Shown: positions 30,134 through 31,605 of the stretch, in pieces
How positions within the stretch are numbered: the stretch's first letter is position 1
Layout of the letters: every line of letters begins with the position of its first letter
DNA from: DASUBV01 sp035763085
GTDB taxonomy: Bacteria > Actinomycetota > Actinomycetes > Streptosporangiales > Streptosporangiaceae
Direction of reading: 5' to 3'
NCBI GenBank assembly: GCA_035763085.1
Contig: DASUBV010000291.1
Coordinates: 1-31,605 of the forward strand
DNA length: 31,605 nucleotides
The notes under the pieces: model-generated
Databases searched by the model: none
The model's input: only the letters and a program-made list of their open reading frames with translations
What the model was told of the DNA's origin: nothing
Position numbers and translations under genes: made by a program

Positions 30134-31539
30134 GCCAGGGGTCGACCATTGAGCCTGCGGCGCTGGAGCGCCGCACCATCGACATCATCCCGCTGGCCGA
30201 ACGGCACGGGAAGCCGCGGGACCTGTTCACGATCTGGTTCAGCTCGAACATCATGCCGCTGACCTTCGTGACCGGCGCGCTGACCTCGGCCGTGTTCGGC
30301 CTCAGCTTCTGGTGGAGCCTGATCGCCATCGTGGCGGGCAACGCCGTCGGCGCCCTGTTCATGGCCCTGCACTCCGCGCAGGGGCCGCGGCTCGGGGTGC
30401 CGCAGATGATCCAGAGCCGCGCCCAGTTCGGCTACTTCGGCGCCCTGCTCGTCGTGCTGGTCGCGGTGGCGATGTATGTCGGCTTCTTCGCCTCCAACCT
30501 GGTGCTTGGCGGCCAGTCCCTCAACCAGCTGGCCAGCGGCATCAGCGTCGACACCGGCATCGTCATCTGTGCCGTCGTCAGCCTGGTGATCACGATCTTC
30601 GGCTACGACATGATCCACGCGGTGAACCGGTATGCCGTCCTGCTGTTCGGCGGCGTGATGATCCTCAGCCTGATCTTCATCGTCGGCGTGCACGGCCTGC
30701 CGTCGGACTTCCTGTCGGCCGGCAAGTTCACCGGCGGCGGCTTCCTGTCCGCGGTGTCCCTGGGCGTGCTCTGGCAGATCGCCTACGCGCCCTATGTCTC
30801 GGACTACTCCCGCTACATGCCGCCCAACAACGAGGCCGGCTCCACGTTCTGGATGTCGTACTGGGGCACCGTGCTCGGCACCATCCTGCCGATGATCCTG
30901 GGCGCCCTGGTCGGCGTCGCGTCCGCCAACCCCGACCAGATCGCCGCGCTGCACACCCTCAGCGGCGGCGTCGGCTGGCTCGTGATGCTCATCTTCGCCC
31001 TCGGGATCATGGACACCAACTCGATCAACCTGTACGGCGGCGTGCTGTGCTCCATCACCACCGGGCAGACCTTCGCCCGGCGCTGGATCCCCGGTGCGGC
31101 GGTACGGGCCATCCTGTCGGTCGCCATCGTGGCCGTCGCGCTGATCCTGGCCATCGGCCTGCAGGCCAACTTCCTGACCAACTACACCAACTTCATCCTG
31201 CTGCTGCTGTACGTCCTCATCCCGTGGACCGCGATCAACCTGGTCGACTACTACCTGATCCGCCGCGGCGACTACGACGTCGAGGCGTTCTTCGACCCCA
31301 GCGGCGGCCAGTACGGCCGGATCGGCTGGATCGGGATCGGCGCCTACATCGTCGGCATCGCCGTCGAGATCCCCTTCATGTCCACCGAGCTGTACACCGG
31401 CCCGGCCGCGAGCGCCATGAACGGCACCGACCTGTCCTGGCTCGTCGGCCTGGTCATCACCGTGCCGCTGTATTACCTGCTCGCCGTCCGCCTGGTCGCC
31501 CGCCGGCCAGCCACCCCCGCCGCCGCCGTTACCAGCTGA
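30130..31539 (+). CDS. NCS1-family permease (nucleobase/hydantoin-type)
   Basis: A 469-residue cation-coupled importer of the NCS1 family (cytosine, purine, allantoin, hydantoin, pyridoxine and related transporters). There are 12 predicted helices. Family patterns include RDLFTIWFSSNIMPLTFVTG at the start, GAQGPRLGVPQM-like QGPRLGVPQMIQSRAQFGY in helix 3, YAPYVSDYSRYMP after helix 6, and LVDYYLIRRGDYDVEAFF before helix 11. ATG 30130 has GGAGGT (30117-30122). It is the last gene of the cluster and overlaps the nitrilase. As the only transporter present, it probably imports the pathway's substrate, which points to a ring compound with nitrogen. Exact substrate unknown. Confidence 0.94.
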   Translation: MSQGSTIEPAALERRTIDIIPLAERHGKPRDLFTIWFSSNIMPLTFVTGALTSAVFGLSFWWSLIAIVAGNAVGALFMALHSAQGPRLGVPQMIQSRAQFGYFGALLVVLVAVAMYVGFFASNLVLGGQSLNQLASGISVDTGIVICAVVSLVITIFGYDMIHAVNRYAVLLFGGVMILSLIFIVGVHGLPSDFLSAGKFTGGGFLSAVSLGVLWQIAYAPYVSDYSRYMPPNNEAGSTFWMSYWGTVLGTILPMILGALVGVASANPDQIAALHTLSGGVGWLVMLIFALGIMDTNSINLYGGVLCSITTGQTFARRWIPGAAVRAILSVAIVAVALILAIGLQANFLTNYTNFILLLLYVLIPWTAINLVDYYLIRRGDYDVEAFFDPSGGQYGRIGWIGIGAYIVGIAVEIPFMSTELYTGPAASAMNGTDLSWLVGLVITVPLYYLLAVRLVARRPATPAAAVTS

Positions 31540-31540
31540 C

Positions 31541-31579
31541 GGCTCCCGGAGCGAGGCACCGCTGCCGCGCCGGGGAGCC
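31541..31579 (+). terminator. Hairpin at the end of the catabolic cluster
   Basis: GGCTCCC (31541-31547) and GGGAGCC (31573-31579) form a 7-bp stem that extends by two more pairs across a one-base bulge. It starts one base after the permease stop and likely ends the operon. Nothing further is seen to the window edge at 31605. Confidence 0.5.
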
Positions 31580-31605
31580 CGACGGGCCTGCGCGGAGTCA
31601 GCCGC

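Noticed and set aside
1..31605. Mobile elements, prophage, attachment sites, CRISPR arrays, tRNA genes
   Set aside because: No transposase, integrase, terminal inverted repeats with target duplications, regularly spaced repeats or tRNA-like cloverleaf could be identified by eye.

Overview
The window is very GC-rich DNA with strong G/C bias at third codon positions, many GTG starts and several genes that appear to lack a leader. Its families (MmyB-like and HxlR regulators, a SpoIIE-type PP2C phosphatase, a GH15 trehalase/glucoamylase-like enzyme) are common in Actinomycetota. I would place it in a soil-type actinomycete chromosome but cannot name a genus. I see 30 protein genes, no tRNA or rRNA, no insertion sequence, no phage gene and no CRISPR array. 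Genes cover almost everything; only bases 1-366 and 7907-8259 are gene-free stretches above 300 bases.

Left part (1-9411): a conserved protein of unknown function, a GH15 glycosidase, a DHA2-type MFS exporter divergent from an MmyB-like XRE regulator, a 78-residue unknown protein, an alpha/beta hydrolase preceded by a metallo-beta-lactamase-fold protein with flavodiiron-like but altered metal ligands, and a baeRF/VLRF1-type eRF1-related protein.

Middle part (9446-22459): a tight leftward operon of four genes (DUF1537/OtnK-type acid-sugar kinase, LtnD-like 3-hydroxyacid dehydrogenase, ABC ATPase, ABC permease). Then come short, separately controlled units: a DinB-like protein, an XRE-cupin regulator divergent from a methyltransferase, a GNAT acetyltransferase, a quinone-oxidoreductase-like enzyme divergent from an HxlR regulator with two palindromes between them, a membrane-anchored PP2C phosphatase, another alpha/beta hydrolase, and a sterol-desaturase-family membrane enzyme. 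GC-rich hairpins lie at most gene ends.

Right part (22555-31539): the most coherent system. A leftward pair (XRE-cupin regulator, GMC oxidoreductase) diverges from a rightward run: M20 amidohydrolase, HpaB-type flavin monooxygenase, RidA, DUF1028 protein, SDR dehydrogenase, nitrilase-superfamily amidase and an NCS1 permease. From the monooxygenase to the SDR, and again from the nitrilase to the permease, genes overlap by 1-4 bases. Uptake by a nucleobase/hydantoin-type permease, flavin oxygenation, enamine/imine deamination by RidA and amide hydrolysis together suggest catabolism of a nitrogen-containing, probably heterocyclic compound, loosely like the Rut pyrimidine pathway but built from different enzyme families. 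The substrate is unknown. The shared promoter region carries a direct repeat beside a good -10 box.
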